Below are positions 44,748 through 54,195 of a stretch of 64,000 bases of DNA, one piece after another. The stretch comes from Caballeronia sp. GAFFF1 (GTDB taxonomy: Bacteria; Pseudomonadota; Gammaproteobacteria; Burkholderiales; Burkholderiaceae): the NCBI RefSeq assembly GCF_023630705.1, contig NZ_JALQEM010000041.1:186001-250000 (forward strand), read 5' to 3'. How positions within the stretch are numbered: the first letter of the stretch is position 1; every line of letters starts with the position of its first letter. Both the position numbers and the translations under genes were made by a program. Under the pieces are notes generated by a model. The model saw only the letters and a list, made by a program, of their open reading frames with translations. It ran no database searches and was not told where the DNA came from.

Positions 44748-45494
44748 TCAAATTTGCGAGAGTCCGCCGTCGGCCACGAGTTCTGCGCCGGTCATGTACG
44801 ACGCGTCGTCGCTTGCCAGGAAGAGCACCGCCCGCGCGATTTCGTCCGCCCGGCCCGCTCGCTTGAGCGGAACGGCTGCGGCGAGCGCTTCGCCGGTCTT
44901 CTTCAACTCATCTTCGCTGAGGCCGAGCTTGCTTGCGAACGGCGTGTCGATCGGGCCGGGACTGACCGCGTTCACGCGAATATTGCGCGGCGCGAGTTCC
45001 GCGCCGATCGACCGCACCAGTGATCGAACGGCCGCCTTCGTCGCCGACAGCACCGAGAGTCCGGGCGTGCCGACCGTATTGAGAAACGAGGTCGTGACGA
45101 CGATGCTGCCTCCGTCGCGAAGGTACGGCGCGGCCTTCTGGATTGTGAAGAACAGGCCGCTCACGTTCAACGCGAACTGGTCGTCGAACTGCTCACGCGT
45201 CACATCGGTGAACGGCGCCGCAGTGCCTGCTCCCGCGTTGGCGAACACGATATCGAGCGCGCCGTGAACTTCGATGGCCTCCGCCACTGCACGTTCGATC
45301 TGCAACGGATCGCGCAAGTCCGCGCGCAGGACGGTGGCTGCGTCGCCGAGTTCGCGTTGCGTATCGGCAAGCCGCTTTTCGTGAGTGCCCAGGACGATGA
45401 CCTTCGCCCCTTCTTCGATGAATAGCTTCGCGGCTGCGAGACCGATGCCCGACGTGCCGCCCGTGACGAGTGCCACCTTGTTTGCGAATTTCAT
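44748..45494 (-). CDS. SDR family protein lacking the catalytic Tyr
   Basis: Classical SDR of 248 residues. The cofactor site ALVTGGTSGIGLAAAKLF, NAG motif (IVFANAGAG) and C-terminal YMTGAELVADGGLSQ are normal. The active-site segment reads GLSVLSATKAAV, where the family has a Tyr four residues before the Lys; the codon is CTG (Leu). Ser in VVTTSFLNT and the Lys remain. It may be inactive as a dehydrogenase or use another residue. AAGGACGG precedes ATG 45494. It lies downstream of catC on the same strand. Confidence 0.87.
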   Translation of the reverse strand: MKFANKVALVTGGTSGIGLAAAKLFIEEGAKVIVLGTHEKRLADTQRELGDAATVLRADLRDPLQIERAVAEAIEVHGALDIVFANAGAGTAAPFTDVTREQFDDQFALNVSGLFFTIQKAAPYLRDGGSIVVTTSFLNTVGTPGLSVLSATKAAVRSLVRSIGAELAPRNIRVNAVSPGPIDTPFASKLGLSEDELKKTGEALAAAVPLKRAGRADEIARAVLFLASDDASYMTGAELVADGGLSQI

Positions 45495-45658
45495 GATGTC
45501 CGTCCTTCTGTTCGGTTGAGAAAGATCGGATGCAGCGCTGCTTTCCGGTGACTCAATCTTCGGCCATGCAAGGCGTGGGAGCAAATCAGAAGAACTGCGC
45601 GGGCGGGATAGAAAAACTTTTCAGGCGAGCGACATGCTGCGCCGCCCGCTTCGCCGTA

Positions 45659-45937
45659 TCAGCGAATGGCCGATGGATGACGCGCAAGCGGCGTCACCTG
45701 CATGGTCATATAAGGAAACAACGGCAAGCCGGACAAGATGGTATGGAGTTCGTCGTGCGAGTCGACATCGAAGACGCTGTAATTCGCGTACTCTCCGACC
45801 ACCCGATGCAATTGCTGCCACTTCCCGGCCCGTTGCAGTTCCTGCGAATAGGCTTTCTCCCGCGCCTTGATTTCGTCGGCTTGTGCTGCGGGCATGTCGT
45901 GCGGCAAGTGAACGTCCGTTCTGACGAGATAAAGCAT
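45659..45937 (-). CDS. catC: muconolactone delta-isomerase
   Basis: Turns muconolactone into 3-oxoadipate enol-lactone in the catechol ortho pathway. It has 92 residues from ATG 45937 (MLYLVRTDVHLPHDMP), with the conserved AYSQELQRAGKWQQLHRVVGEY and SLPLFPYM-like GLPLFPYMTMQVTPLARHP. AGGAG lies upstream. The family is ~92-96 residues, so it is full length. It lies 71 bases after catB. Confidence 0.93.
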   Translation of the reverse strand: MLYLVRTDVHLPHDMPAAQADEIKAREKAYSQELQRAGKWQQLHRVVGEYANYSVFDVDSHDELHTILSGLPLFPYMTMQVTPLARHPSAIR

Positions 45938-46008
45938 GCTTGCTCCTGTGGATGGCGCTCGTTCGCTATGCAATGACCAACGCCGGTCGATATGGTATGC
46001 GGCGGGCG

Positions 46009-47136
46009 TTACGCCTTCTTGTCGCGACGATAGAACGCGAGCTTCTCTTCATCGATCTGCAAGCCAAGCCCCGGACCTTCCGGCAGATGCAAATCGAAAT
46101 CGCGATACAGCGGACGCGCCGTCACGATGTCGTCCTTCAGCAGCAGCGGACCGAACAACTCCGTGCCCCACGCGAGTTGCGGCAGCGCGCTGAAGCCGTG
46201 CGCCGAAGCGATAGACCCGATACTGCCTTCGAGCATCGTCCCGCCGTAAAGCGCCACGCCGGCCGCGTCCGCAACGGCTGCCGTGCGCATCATGCCGAAG
46301 ATGCCGCCGGACTTCGCGATTTTCAGCGCAAAGACATCGGCGCACGCGTCGCGCACGAGTTCGAGTGCGTCTTCCGGCCCGGTGACGGCTTCATCCGCCA
46401 TGATCGGGACGACGAACCGCGCGGCAAGACGCGCGAGCGCGCCCCGCTGCTCACGCGGCGTAGGTTGCTCGATGAGGTCGATGCCCGCTGCCTCCAGAGC
46501 CTGTATACCCAAGGCCGCATCGACCTCGTTCCACGCCTGATTCACGTCGACCGTCACCTTCGCGCGCTCGCCCAGCGCCGCCTTGATCTTCGCGACATGC
46601 GCCACGTCGTCGCGCACGCTGCGGCGACCGATCTTCAGCTTGAACACGTTATGCCGGCGTTCAGCAAGCAGCATCTCCGCTTCCTCGATATCGCGGTTGG
46701 TGTCGCCGCTCGCGAGCGTCCATAGAACCGGAAGCGTCTTGCGCACCGCGCCGCCGAGCAGCGTCGAGACGGGAACGCCAAGCCGCTTGCCCTGCGCGTC
46801 CAACAACGCCGTTTCGATGCCCGACTTCGCGAAGCGGTTGCCGCGCGCGACCTTGTTCAGCTTGAGCATCGCCGCGTTGATGTTCGTCGCGTCCTGCCCG
46901 ATCAACGCCGGCATGAGATAAGTATCGATAGTGAGCTTGATGCCTTCGGGGCTTTCTTCGCCATACGACAGACCACCGATGGTCGTCGCTTCGCCGATGC
47001 CCTCTATGCCGTCGCTCGCATGCAGGCGGATGATGACCATCGTTTGATGCTGCATCGTCGCCATGGAAAGCTGGTGCGCGCGAATGGTCGGAAGGTCAAC
47101 CAGAATGGTTTCGACGGAAGTAATGTGGGCGTTCAT
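46009..47136 (-). CDS. catB: muconate cycloisomerase
   Basis: Converts cis,cis-muconate to muconolactone. Enolase-superfamily enzyme of 375 residues. The catalytic Lys pair is in FKLKIGRR, metal ligands in VTVDVNQAWNE, IEQP and MADEAV, and the second Lys in ALKIAKSGG. The start at 47136 (MNAHITSVETILVDLP) is chosen by homology over a longer frame to 47205. It is read away from catR with a 104-base gap that presumably holds its promoter. Confidence 0.93.
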   Translation of the reverse strand: MNAHITSVETILVDLPTIRAHQLSMATMQHQTMVIIRLHASDGIEGIGEATTIGGLSYGEESPEGIKLTIDTYLMPALIGQDATNINAAMLKLNKVARGNRFAKSGIETALLDAQGKRLGVPVSTLLGGAVRKTLPVLWTLASGDTNRDIEEAEMLLAERRHNVFKLKIGRRSVRDDVAHVAKIKAALGERAKVTVDVNQAWNEVDAALGIQALEAAGIDLIEQPTPREQRGALARLAARFVVPIMADEAVTGPEDALELVRDACADVFALKIAKSGGIFGMMRTAAVADAAGVALYGGTMLEGSIGSIASAHGFSALPQLAWGTELFGPLLLKDDIVTARPLYRDFDLHLPEGPGLGLQIDEEKLAFYRRDKKA

Positions 47137-47240
47137 ACCTGGAGTGACGGAAATGGATGGGTTGCTGAAGTATTGCCCGCGCAAACTCCGGCTGTCCAAG
47201 ACCATCGACGTCTAGTGCCATACCGCGCAGGTATCACGCG

Positions 47241-48164
47241 CTATGGCGCCTTGTCGGCGGGTGCGACGTGCGAGATGTGCTCTTCGTCGTAGAGCCGATA
47301 AATCAGCGCCAGCATCTCATTGATATCGCGCGATTCGTCCATCGCTCGCATGCTCATGATGATGGGCGACGTGAGAGTCGGGTCGTCGAGTTCTTTATAG
47401 CTGACATCGTCGCGCTTCAAGCCGTACACGCTGCTGGGGACGATGGAAATGCCTTCGCCAGCGGCCACCAGCCCCAACGCGATCTGAATTTCGCGCACTT
47501 CGTAGATCTTGCGTGGCTTGAGTCCGCGGTCCTGAAACGCTGCGAGAACCTGGTCTGCATAGCTCGGGCGCGGCGTCTTGGGGTAAATGATGAGCGTCTC
47601 GTTGACGAGGTCCCGCAAGGCCGACACCGGCTTGGCCAGCGCGAGCGGATGACCGAGCGGGAACGCGACGATCATCTTCTCTTCTCGCAGCACCACGCGC
47701 CGGATATTCGCGTCTTCCAGACGAATGCGGCCAAACCCGACGTCGATATTGCCTTCCTTGAGCGCCCTGATCTGGTCGGTCGTCGACATCTCCTGAAGGC
47801 TCAGTTCGACGGTGGGGTTCTCGTCCCTGAAGCGGCGGATGATTTTCGGCAAGAGCCCGTAAAGCGTCGATGCGACAAAACCCACCGACATGCTGCGCTC
47901 GATATTGCCGACGCGCCGTGTCATGGATTCGAGTTCCGCGGTCTTGGCGAGCAACTGCACCGCGTGTTCGTAGAAGAACTTGCCCGTCTCCGTCAGCTTC
48001 AGAGGACGCGAGTTCCGTTCGAATAGCTGCACGCCCAGCGTCTCTTCCAACTGCTGTATCTGCCGACTCAACGGCGGCTGCGCGATATGGAGCCGCTGTG
48101 CGGCGCGCGTGAAGTTGCGCTCCTCGGCTACCGCTACGAAGTAGCGGAGATGTCGCAGTTCCAT
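47241..48164 (-). CDS. catR: LysR regulator of catechol/benzoate genes (CatR/BenM type)
   Basis: A 307-residue LysR regulator with MELRHLRYFVAVAEERNFTRAA, LHIAQPPLSRQIQQLE and a muconate-type effector domain. CGGAGG lies just before the ATG. It sits between catB-catC, on the same strand, and catA-benABCD, on the opposite strand. In relatives such proteins respond to cis,cis-muconate and/or benzoate. It is the only regulator embedded in the cluster, so it likely governs both arms. Confidence 0.88.
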   Translation of the reverse strand: MELRHLRYFVAVAEERNFTRAAQRLHIAQPPLSRQIQQLEETLGVQLFERNSRPLKLTETGKFFYEHAVQLLAKTAELESMTRRVGNIERSMSVGFVASTLYGLLPKIIRRFRDENPTVELSLQEMSTTDQIRALKEGNIDVGFGRIRLEDANIRRVVLREEKMIVAFPLGHPLALAKPVSALRDLVNETLIIYPKTPRPSYADQVLAAFQDRGLKPRKIYEVREIQIALGLVAAGEGISIVPSSVYGLKRDDVSYKELDDPTLTSPIIMSMRAMDESRDINEMLALIYRLYDEEHISHVAPADKAP

Positions 48165-48328
48165 ACGATACCTCCGGGATATGGCGCGATACTAAATCAG
48201 TGTTGGACGATGCGTTTGGGCGTCCACTATTCTGCATTCACGCCTTGTTTCATCGACCGATTATACCTTTCGAGCATATCCAAAGCGGCGATAACAAGGG
48301 TTAACCCAATAGAGAGTCAGGAGCAGAC

Positions 48329-49264
48329 ATGAGCGCCAAAGTATTCGACACGAAGGAAGTGCAGGACCTGCTTAGGGCCGCTGCCAACCTCGGCACGCAG
48401 CAGGGCAATGCACGCGCGAAGCAGATCACGCATCGTCTGCTCGCGGACCTCTTCAAGGCCATCGACGACCTCGACATGACGCCGGATGAAGTCTGGACCG
48501 GCGTGCACTACTTCAACAAGCTCGGACAGGATGGCGAGGCAGCGCTTCTCGCAGCGGGCCTCGGCATCGAGAAGTATCTGGACATCCGCATGGACGCAGC
48601 AGACCGCGAGGCGGACATTCACGGCGGCACGCCGCGCACCATCGAAGGTCCGCTGTATGTCGCGGGCGCGCCGGTGCGTGATGGCGTGTCGAAGATCGAC
48701 GTCAATCCCGACGCAGACGCCGGACCGCTCGTCATTCGCGGCACCGTGACGGGCGCCGACGGCAAGCCCGTGGCAGGCGCGGTCGTCGAATGCTGGCACG
48801 CGAATTCCAAGGGCTTCTATTCGCATTTCGACCCGACGGGCGCGCAGGACGATTTCAATCTGCGCGGCGCGGTGCGCACGGGCGCGGACGGCAAGTACGA
48901 ATTTCGCACGCTCATGCCGGTGGGTTATGGCTGCCCGCCGCAAGGCGCGACGCAGCAACTGCTCGACGCGCTCGCTCGCCACGGCAACCGTCCCGCGCAT
49001 GTGCACTTCTTCGTCACAAGCGACAAGACGCGCAAGCTGACGACGCAAATCAATATCGAAGGCGACCCGCTGATCTGGGACGACTTCGCCTACGCGACGC
49101 GCGAAGAACTGGTGCCGCATGTAGTGGACAAGACCGGTGGCAAAGACCTCGGTCTCAAGACGGATGCGTACAAAGAAATCCAGTTCGACATTCGCCTGAC
49201 TCCGCTCGTCGACGGTAAGGACAACCAATTGGTCAACCGACCGCGCATCGCGGTTACCGCCTGA
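48329..49264 (+). CDS. catA: catechol 1,2-dioxygenase
   Basis: Intradiol ring-cleaving enzyme of 311 residues making cis,cis-muconate from catechol. The N-terminal helical dimerisation domain (~1-100) is followed by a beta-sandwich with GPLYVAGAPVRDG, VVECWHANSKGFYSHFDPTG, a Tyr ligand in MPVGYGCPP, and iron His ligands in RPAHVHFF. CAGGAG precedes the ATG. A hairpin terminator follows, then benA. Confidence 0.94.
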   Translation: MSAKVFDTKEVQDLLRAAANLGTQQGNARAKQITHRLLADLFKAIDDLDMTPDEVWTGVHYFNKLGQDGEAALLAAGLGIEKYLDIRMDAADREADIHGGTPRTIEGPLYVAGAPVRDGVSKIDVNPDADAGPLVIRGTVTGADGKPVAGAVVECWHANSKGFYSHFDPTGAQDDFNLRGAVRTGADGKYEFRTLMPVGYGCPPQGATQQLLDALARHGNRPAHVHFFVTSDKTRKLTTQINIEGDPLIWDDFAYATREELVPHVVDKTGGKDLGLKTDAYKEIQFDIRLTPLVDGKDNQLVNRPRIAVTA

Positions 49265-49274
49265 CGACATCCCG

Positions 49275-49298
49275 GCGGCCCGCACCGGGGCCGCTTTT
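49275..49298 (+). terminator. rho-independent terminator after catA
   Basis: GCGGCCC-gcaccg-GGGCCGC followed directly by TTTTC, a textbook intrinsic terminator 10 bases after the catA stop. It stands between catA and benA, which read the same way, so it should uncouple or attenuate the two transcripts. Confidence 0.8.
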
Positions 49299-49364
49299 CT
49301 CACACACGAATCATTCGAACCGATGCCGATGGCTTCATCGCGAAGCCGGCATAGGAGACGACTC

Positions 49365-50723
49365 ATGTCTGCAATTATCGACAAAACGCGGCGCCTCGAG
49401 GACTTGCTGAACAACGCCGTTCAGGACGACAACGAAAACGGCGTGTTCCGTTGCCGTCGCGACATCTTCACGAACCCGGATCTGTACGAACTCGAGATGA
49501 AACACATCTTCGAGAGCAACTGGGTCTATCTGGCTCATGAAAGTCAGTTGCCGAACAATAACGATTACTACACCACGTGGATCGGCCGCCAGCCCATCGT
49601 CATTACGCGCGACAAGGCCGGCGAGCTGCACGCGGTCATCAATGCCTGCGCCCACAAGGGCGCGATGTTGTGCCGCCGCAAGCACGGCAATAAGGGCAGC
49701 TTTACCTGTCCGTTTCACGGCTGGACGTTTTCGAACGCAGGCAAGCTGCTGAAGGTGAAGGACGAAAAAACCACCGAGTATCCCGTGCAGTTCAACAAGC
49801 AAGGCTCGCATGACCTGAAGAAAGTGGCGCGCTTTCAGAACTATCGCGGCTTCCTGTTCGGCAGCCTCAGCGACGACGTGATGCCGCTCGAAGACTATCT
49901 CGGCGAAACGAAGGTCATCATCGACCAGATCGTGTCGCAAGCGCCCGATGGTCTCGAAGTGCTGCGCGGAAATTCCTCGTATATCTACGACGGCAACTGG
50001 AAGCTGCAAATGGAAAACGGCTGCGACGGCTATCACGTCAGCACGGTGCACTGGAACTATGCGGCAACCATGGGCCGCCGTAAGGTGGAAGGCACCAAGG
50101 CAGTCGATGCGAACGGCTGGAGCAAATCCGTTGCGGGCGTCTATGGCTTCGAGCATGGACACATCCTGCTGTGGACCAATACGGTGAACCCCGAAGTGCG
50201 CCCGGTCTACGAACACCGCGACGAGATTGCGGCGCGCGTAGGCGAGGACAAGGCCAAGGTCATCGTCAATCAGACGCGCAACCTGTGCCTCTATCCGAAC
50301 GTGTTTCTGATGGATCAGTTCAGCACGCAGATTCGCGTGGTTCGGCCAATTAGCGTCGACAAGACCGAAGTGAGCATCTTCTGCTTCGCGCCGAAAGGCG
50401 AAAGCGCAGAGAGCCGCGCCATCCGCATTCGTCAATACGAAGACTTCTTCAACGTCTCGGGCATGGGCACGAGCGACGACCTCGAAGAGTTCCGTGCGTG
50501 TCAGGCCGGCTATGCGAGCGCGACCTCGATGTGGAACGACATGTCGCGCGGTGCGCCGCTGTGGATTCACGGACCCGATGCGAATGCGAAGAGCATGGGC
50601 CTGAACCCGCTCATCTCGGGCGAGCGCAGCGAAGACGAAGGCCTCTTCGTGGTTCAGCACGAATACTGGATGCGCGCCATGCGCGAAGCCCTGCGCAAAG
50701 AACAGACGGAGGCGACGGCATGA
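49365..50723 (+). CDS. benA: benzoate 1,2-dioxygenase large subunit
   Basis: Oxygenase alpha subunit of 452 residues. Rieske ligands are in CAHKGAMLCRR and TCPFHGW. The catalytic iron motif DGYHVSTVH keeps the standard bridging Asp before the two His. Substrate-side features match the benzoate/toluate group (YIYDGNWKLQMENGCDGYH). ATG 49365 has AGGAGA upstream; a longer start at 49323 is not homologous. It turns benzoate into the cis-diol together with BenB and BenC. Confidence 0.94.
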   Translation: MSAIIDKTRRLEDLLNNAVQDDNENGVFRCRRDIFTNPDLYELEMKHIFESNWVYLAHESQLPNNNDYYTTWIGRQPIVITRDKAGELHAVINACAHKGAMLCRRKHGNKGSFTCPFHGWTFSNAGKLLKVKDEKTTEYPVQFNKQGSHDLKKVARFQNYRGFLFGSLSDDVMPLEDYLGETKVIIDQIVSQAPDGLEVLRGNSSYIYDGNWKLQMENGCDGYHVSTVHWNYAATMGRRKVEGTKAVDANGWSKSVAGVYGFEHGHILLWTNTVNPEVRPVYEHRDEIAARVGEDKAKVIVNQTRNLCLYPNVFLMDQFSTQIRVVRPISVDKTEVSIFCFAPKGESAESRAIRIRQYEDFFNVSGMGTSDDLEEFRACQAGYASATSMWNDMSRGAPLWIHGPDANAKSMGLNPLISGERSEDEGLFVVQHEYWMRAMREALRKEQTEATA

Positions 50724-51208
50724 GCACCGACTACCAGAAGATATGCAGCGCGTTGTATCAGGAAGCGCGTTTCCTCGACGACCGTCAGTGGGACGAGTGG
50801 CTCGCCTGCTATACGGAAGACGTCGAATACTGGATGCCCGCGTGGGACGACGACGACAAACTTACCGAGGACCCGCACAGCGAAATCTCGCTGATGTATT
50901 ACGCGGATCGCGGCGGCCTCGAAGATCGCGTGTTCCGCATCAAGACCGAGCGCAGCGGCGCATCGATGCCGGAGCCGCGCACGAGCCACACCATCAGCAA
51001 TGTGGAAGTGCTGGCCGACCGCGACGCGGAGATCGACGTCCGCTACAACTTCAACACGCTGTGCCATCGCTACAAGGTGACGGACCTCTTCTTCGGAACT
51101 CTGTTCGTCACGTTGCGCAAGGTCGACGACCGCTTGCTCATCGCGCGCAAGAAGATCGTGTTGAAGAACGACTATATCCGCCAGGTGCTCGACGTCTATC
51201 ACGTTTGA
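50720..51208 (+). CDS. benB: benzoate 1,2-dioxygenase small subunit
   Basis: Structural beta subunit of 162 residues with the cone-shaped SnoaL-like fold: ALYQEARFLDDRQWDEWLACY, EDVEYWMPAW, HTISNVEVLADRD and a C-terminal RKKIVLKNDYIRQVLD. The ATG overlaps the benA stop as ATGA, giving coupled, roughly equal synthesis. Confidence 0.94.
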   Translation: MSTDYQKICSALYQEARFLDDRQWDEWLACYTEDVEYWMPAWDDDDKLTEDPHSEISLMYYADRGGLEDRVFRIKTERSGASMPEPRTSHTISNVEVLADRDAEIDVRYNFNTLCHRYKVTDLFFGTLFVTLRKVDDRLLIARKKIVLKNDYIRQVLDVYHV

Positions 51209-51247
51209 TTCCACTGGCCGGAGAGCATCACGCAAACAGGAGGCAGT

Positions 51248-52270
51248 ATGTCCAGCTACAACATCGCATTGAATTTCGAAGACGGCGTGACGCGCTTTGT
51301 CGAATGCAAGGCCGGCGAGAAGGTCCTCGATGCCGCGTTTCGCGCGAAGATCAATCTGCCGATGGATTGTTCCGACGGCGTGTGCGGCACCTGTAAATGC
51401 CGCGCCGAGAGCGGCCGCTATGATCTGGGCGACGACTACATCGAAGACGCGCTGAGCGACGACGAGAAGGACAGCGGGCTCGTGCTCACCTGCCAGATGG
51501 TGCCGCAAAGCGATTGCGTCATTGCAGTTCCGGCTTCGTCTACGGCGTGCAAGACCGCGCAGAGCAAATTCACCGCAACCGTCACGAAGGTCGAGCAGCA
51601 TAACGACGCGGCCGTGGTGCTCGAACTCGATGTCGACAACGCAGCGCCCGTGTTTCTCCCGGGCCAGTACGTCAATATCGACGTTCCCGGCAGCGGCGAG
51701 CATCGCTCGTATTCGTTCTCTTCCGCGCCGGGTGCGTCGCGGATCAGCTTTCTCATCAAAAGGATTCCGGGCGGCGTGATGAGCACATGGCTCGAATCGG
51801 CGAAACCGGGCAATAACGTCGAGTTCACCGGACCGCTCGGGAGTTTCTATCTCCGCGCAGTGGAGCGTCCGCTGCTGTTCCTCGCGGGCGGCACGGGTCT
51901 CGCGCCGTTTCTGTCCATGCTGGAGGTGCTCGCGCGCGCCGGCTCGCAGCAGCCAGTTCACCTCATCTACGGCGTTACGCGCGATATGGACCTCGTACAG
52001 GTCGACGCCATCGAGGCGTACACGGCGAAGCTGCCGAACTTCACGTTCAGCACCGTCGTCGCGGAAGCGGCTTCGAGCCATCCGCGCAAGGGCTGGGTGA
52101 CGCAGCACATGCCAGCCGAATGTCTGAACGATGGCGACGTGGATGTGTATCTGTGCGGTCCTCCGCCGATGGTCGACGCGGTGCGCAAGCATTTCGACGA
52201 CAACGGCGTGAAGCCGAACAGCTTCCACTACGAAAAATTCACTCCCAACGCAGCGCCGGTGACCGCATGA
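51248..52270 (+). CDS. benC: benzoate dioxygenase ferredoxin-reductase
   Basis: Electron-transfer component of 340 residues. The N-terminal plant-type [2Fe-2S] domain has ligands in CSDGVCGTCKC and the distant Cys in LTCQM. Then follow a FAD domain (HRSYSFSSAPG) and an NADH domain (FLAGGTGLAPFLSML, YLCGPPPMVDAV). AGGAGG precedes the ATG. It moves electrons from NADH to BenAB. Confidence 0.94.
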   Translation: MSSYNIALNFEDGVTRFVECKAGEKVLDAAFRAKINLPMDCSDGVCGTCKCRAESGRYDLGDDYIEDALSDDEKDSGLVLTCQMVPQSDCVIAVPASSTACKTAQSKFTATVTKVEQHNDAAVVLELDVDNAAPVFLPGQYVNIDVPGSGEHRSYSFSSAPGASRISFLIKRIPGGVMSTWLESAKPGNNVEFTGPLGSFYLRAVERPLLFLAGGTGLAPFLSMLEVLARAGSQQPVHLIYGVTRDMDLVQVDAIEAYTAKLPNFTFSTVVAEAASSHPRKGWVTQHMPAECLNDGDVDVYLCGPPPMVDAVRKHFDDNGVKPNSFHYEKFTPNAAPVTA

Positions 52271-53043
52271 ACGCGCGACGATTCGAAGGCAAGGTAATGG
52301 TCGTGACCGGCGCGGCGCAGGGCATCGGGCGGGGCGTCGCGTTGCGCGCGGCGGCCGAAGGAGCGAAGGTGCTCTTCGTGGACCGCGCCGACTTCGTTCG
52401 CGAAGTCGCTGCCGAAGCGACGGGCGCGGACACGGCGGGCTTCGTCGCGGATCTGGAGACCTATGACGGTGCAGCGTCCACCATGGCGTTCGCCGTGCAG
52501 AAGTTCGGCCGCATCGATATTCTCGTCAACGGCGTGGGCGGCGCGATTCGCATGCGGCCGTACGCCGAGTTCGAGCCCGCGCAGATCGATGCAGAAATAC
52601 GGCGCTCGCTCATGCCGACCTTGTACGCGTGTCATGCGGTCCTTCCGCACATGCTTGCGCAAGGCCGCGGGACCATCGTCAACGTGTCATCGAATGCAAC
52701 GCGCGGCATTCGCCGCGTGCCCTATTCGGCGGCTAAGGGCGGCGTCAACGCGCTGACGCAGTCGCTCGCGATGGAGTATGGCGAACACGATATTCGCGTG
52801 GTCGCTGCGGCGCCGGGTGGCACGCAAGCGCCCCCGCGGCGCGTGCCGCGAAACGCCGATGGCGACAGCGAACAAGAGAAGGCATGGATGAGCGAAGCTG
52901 TGAAGCAGGTCACGGACTCGACGTTCTTCAAGCGTTACGGCACGCTCGATGAGCAGATCGCCCCGATCCTCTTTCTTGCCTCGGACGACGCCGGCTATAT
53001 CACGGGCGCGGTGTTGCCCGTTGCAGGCGGCGACAACGGATAG
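52267..53043 (+). CDS. benD: benzoate cis-diol dehydrogenase
   Basis: SDR of 258 residues that oxidises 1,6-dihydroxycyclohexa-2,4-diene-1-carboxylate to catechol with CO2 release. The cofactor site VVTGAAQGIGRGVALRA, NAG-equivalent LVNGVGGAI, and the active site VSSNATRGIRRVPYSAAKGG with Ser, Tyr and Lys are all present. The ATG overlaps the benC stop. Last gene of benABCD; no ben transport gene follows. Confidence 0.93.
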   Translation: MNARRFEGKVMVVTGAAQGIGRGVALRAAAEGAKVLFVDRADFVREVAAEATGADTAGFVADLETYDGAASTMAFAVQKFGRIDILVNGVGGAIRMRPYAEFEPAQIDAEIRRSLMPTLYACHAVLPHMLAQGRGTIVNVSSNATRGIRRVPYSAAKGGVNALTQSLAMEYGEHDIRVVAAAPGGTQAPPRRVPRNADGDSEQEKAWMSEAVKQVTDSTFFKRYGTLDEQIAPILFLASDDAGYITGAVLPVAGGDNG

Positions 53044-53062
53044 CGCGTCGACAACGACGGCT

Positions 53063-54103
53063 CTAGCGAAACCGGCTCGCGATATGTTCGGGGATATTTT
53101 CCGGCGTCACCACGACGACCGAAGAAGACGGCGCAATCGCGGAAGCAGGAATGAGCCGATGAAAGTGCATGATGTGCTGGCAAGCCGAACGCATGTCCTG
53201 ACGCAGGTCGTGGTGAAGGATCGCGTGCACCTTGCGCTCGCGCAGCAAGCCGACGTTGTCGCGGTCGAGATCATGCCCGATGAAACAAAGCGGGCGCTGG
53301 CTCGCCGCCTCCAGCACTTTCAGCACGGCCGCATTGCCGCCGCCCATCGAGTACACCGCCGCAATCTTCGAACACGTCGTCACGACTTTGCGCATGCGCT
53401 CTTCGGTTTGCATGTTGAGTCCGTGTCCGCCGCTCGCGTCGAGCAAATCGAGGTTCGGATAACTCACGCGCAACGCGCGTCGAAAGCTCGCCTCGCGCTC
53501 TTCTTCTCCTCTGAAGCCTTCGTCGCTCAAGGTGACGAGCACGGTTCCGTCGAGACCGCGTAGCCACTGCCCGATGAGATACGCCGCCGTCGCGCCCGCC
53601 ACGCGATTGTCCAGCCCTGCATACGCGATGCGTGCTGACAGCGGAATGTCCGTGAACGTGGTCACGACAGGTATGCCCATTGTCTTCAACGCGCCGATCG
53701 CCTCTGAAATCTCGGCGACGTCACGCGCTTTCAGCACCACGCCATGACTGCCTCGGCGCCCAATCGAGCGAAGCGTTTCGACGACCTCGGCGGTCTGCAT
53801 CGTTTCCCGCATGAAGAAGCGCGGTCGTAGCACGACGGGATGGAATGCGGGCAACTCCGCTTCGAGTGCGTCCTGAATCTCGGTGGTGAATCGGGACGGA
53901 GCTTCGGCCACGACGTCGATGATGAGCTTGCGTCCCGTCGTCGCGAGTTGCAGCGCCTGCTTCTCCAGTTCGCGTATCGCCTGCTCGACGCGCCTACGCG
54001 TGCCTTCGCGAACGTTGGGGCGTTCGTTCAACACGCGGTCCACTGTGGCGACGCCGACGCCCGCCTGCAAGGCGATCTCCTTCACGAGGAACCGATGAGC
54101 CAT
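53063..54103 (-). CDS. LacI family transcriptional regulator
   Basis: A 346-residue repressor-type regulator. The N-terminal helix-turn-helix and hinge read VKEIALQAGVGVATVDRVLN. The rest is a periplasmic-binding-protein-like effector domain (VVTTFTDIPLSARIAYAGLDN, CFIGHDLDRDNVGLL). It converges on benD and is divergent from the dioxygenase gene 92 bases away, its most likely target. The ligand is probably a sugar or polyol if the family rule holds. Confidence 0.88.
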   Translation of the reverse strand: MAHRFLVKEIALQAGVGVATVDRVLNERPNVREGTRRRVEQAIRELEKQALQLATTGRKLIIDVVAEAPSRFTTEIQDALEAELPAFHPVVLRPRFFMRETMQTAEVVETLRSIGRRGSHGVVLKARDVAEISEAIGALKTMGIPVVTTFTDIPLSARIAYAGLDNRVAGATAAYLIGQWLRGLDGTVLVTLSDEGFRGEEEREASFRRALRVSYPNLDLLDASGGHGLNMQTEERMRKVVTTCSKIAAVYSMGGGNAAVLKVLEAASQRPLCFIGHDLDRDNVGLLRERKVHAILHHDLRQDMRSACQHIMHFHRLIPASAIAPSSSVVVVTPENIPEHIASRFR

Positions 54104-54195
54104 CGAAACGCCCGGATTTGATGGTTTTTTGATGGGTTCATGGTAACGCAGGCCGCGACGATGCGTCTATGCTAGGAAAAAAATCGGAGCGAGAC

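Noticed and set aside
48165..48200. Imperfect ATACC...GGATAT-like palindrome before catR as a CatR site
   Set aside because: It overlaps the catR ribosome site, and the centre is mismatched. It is not distinct enough from chance to list as an operator.
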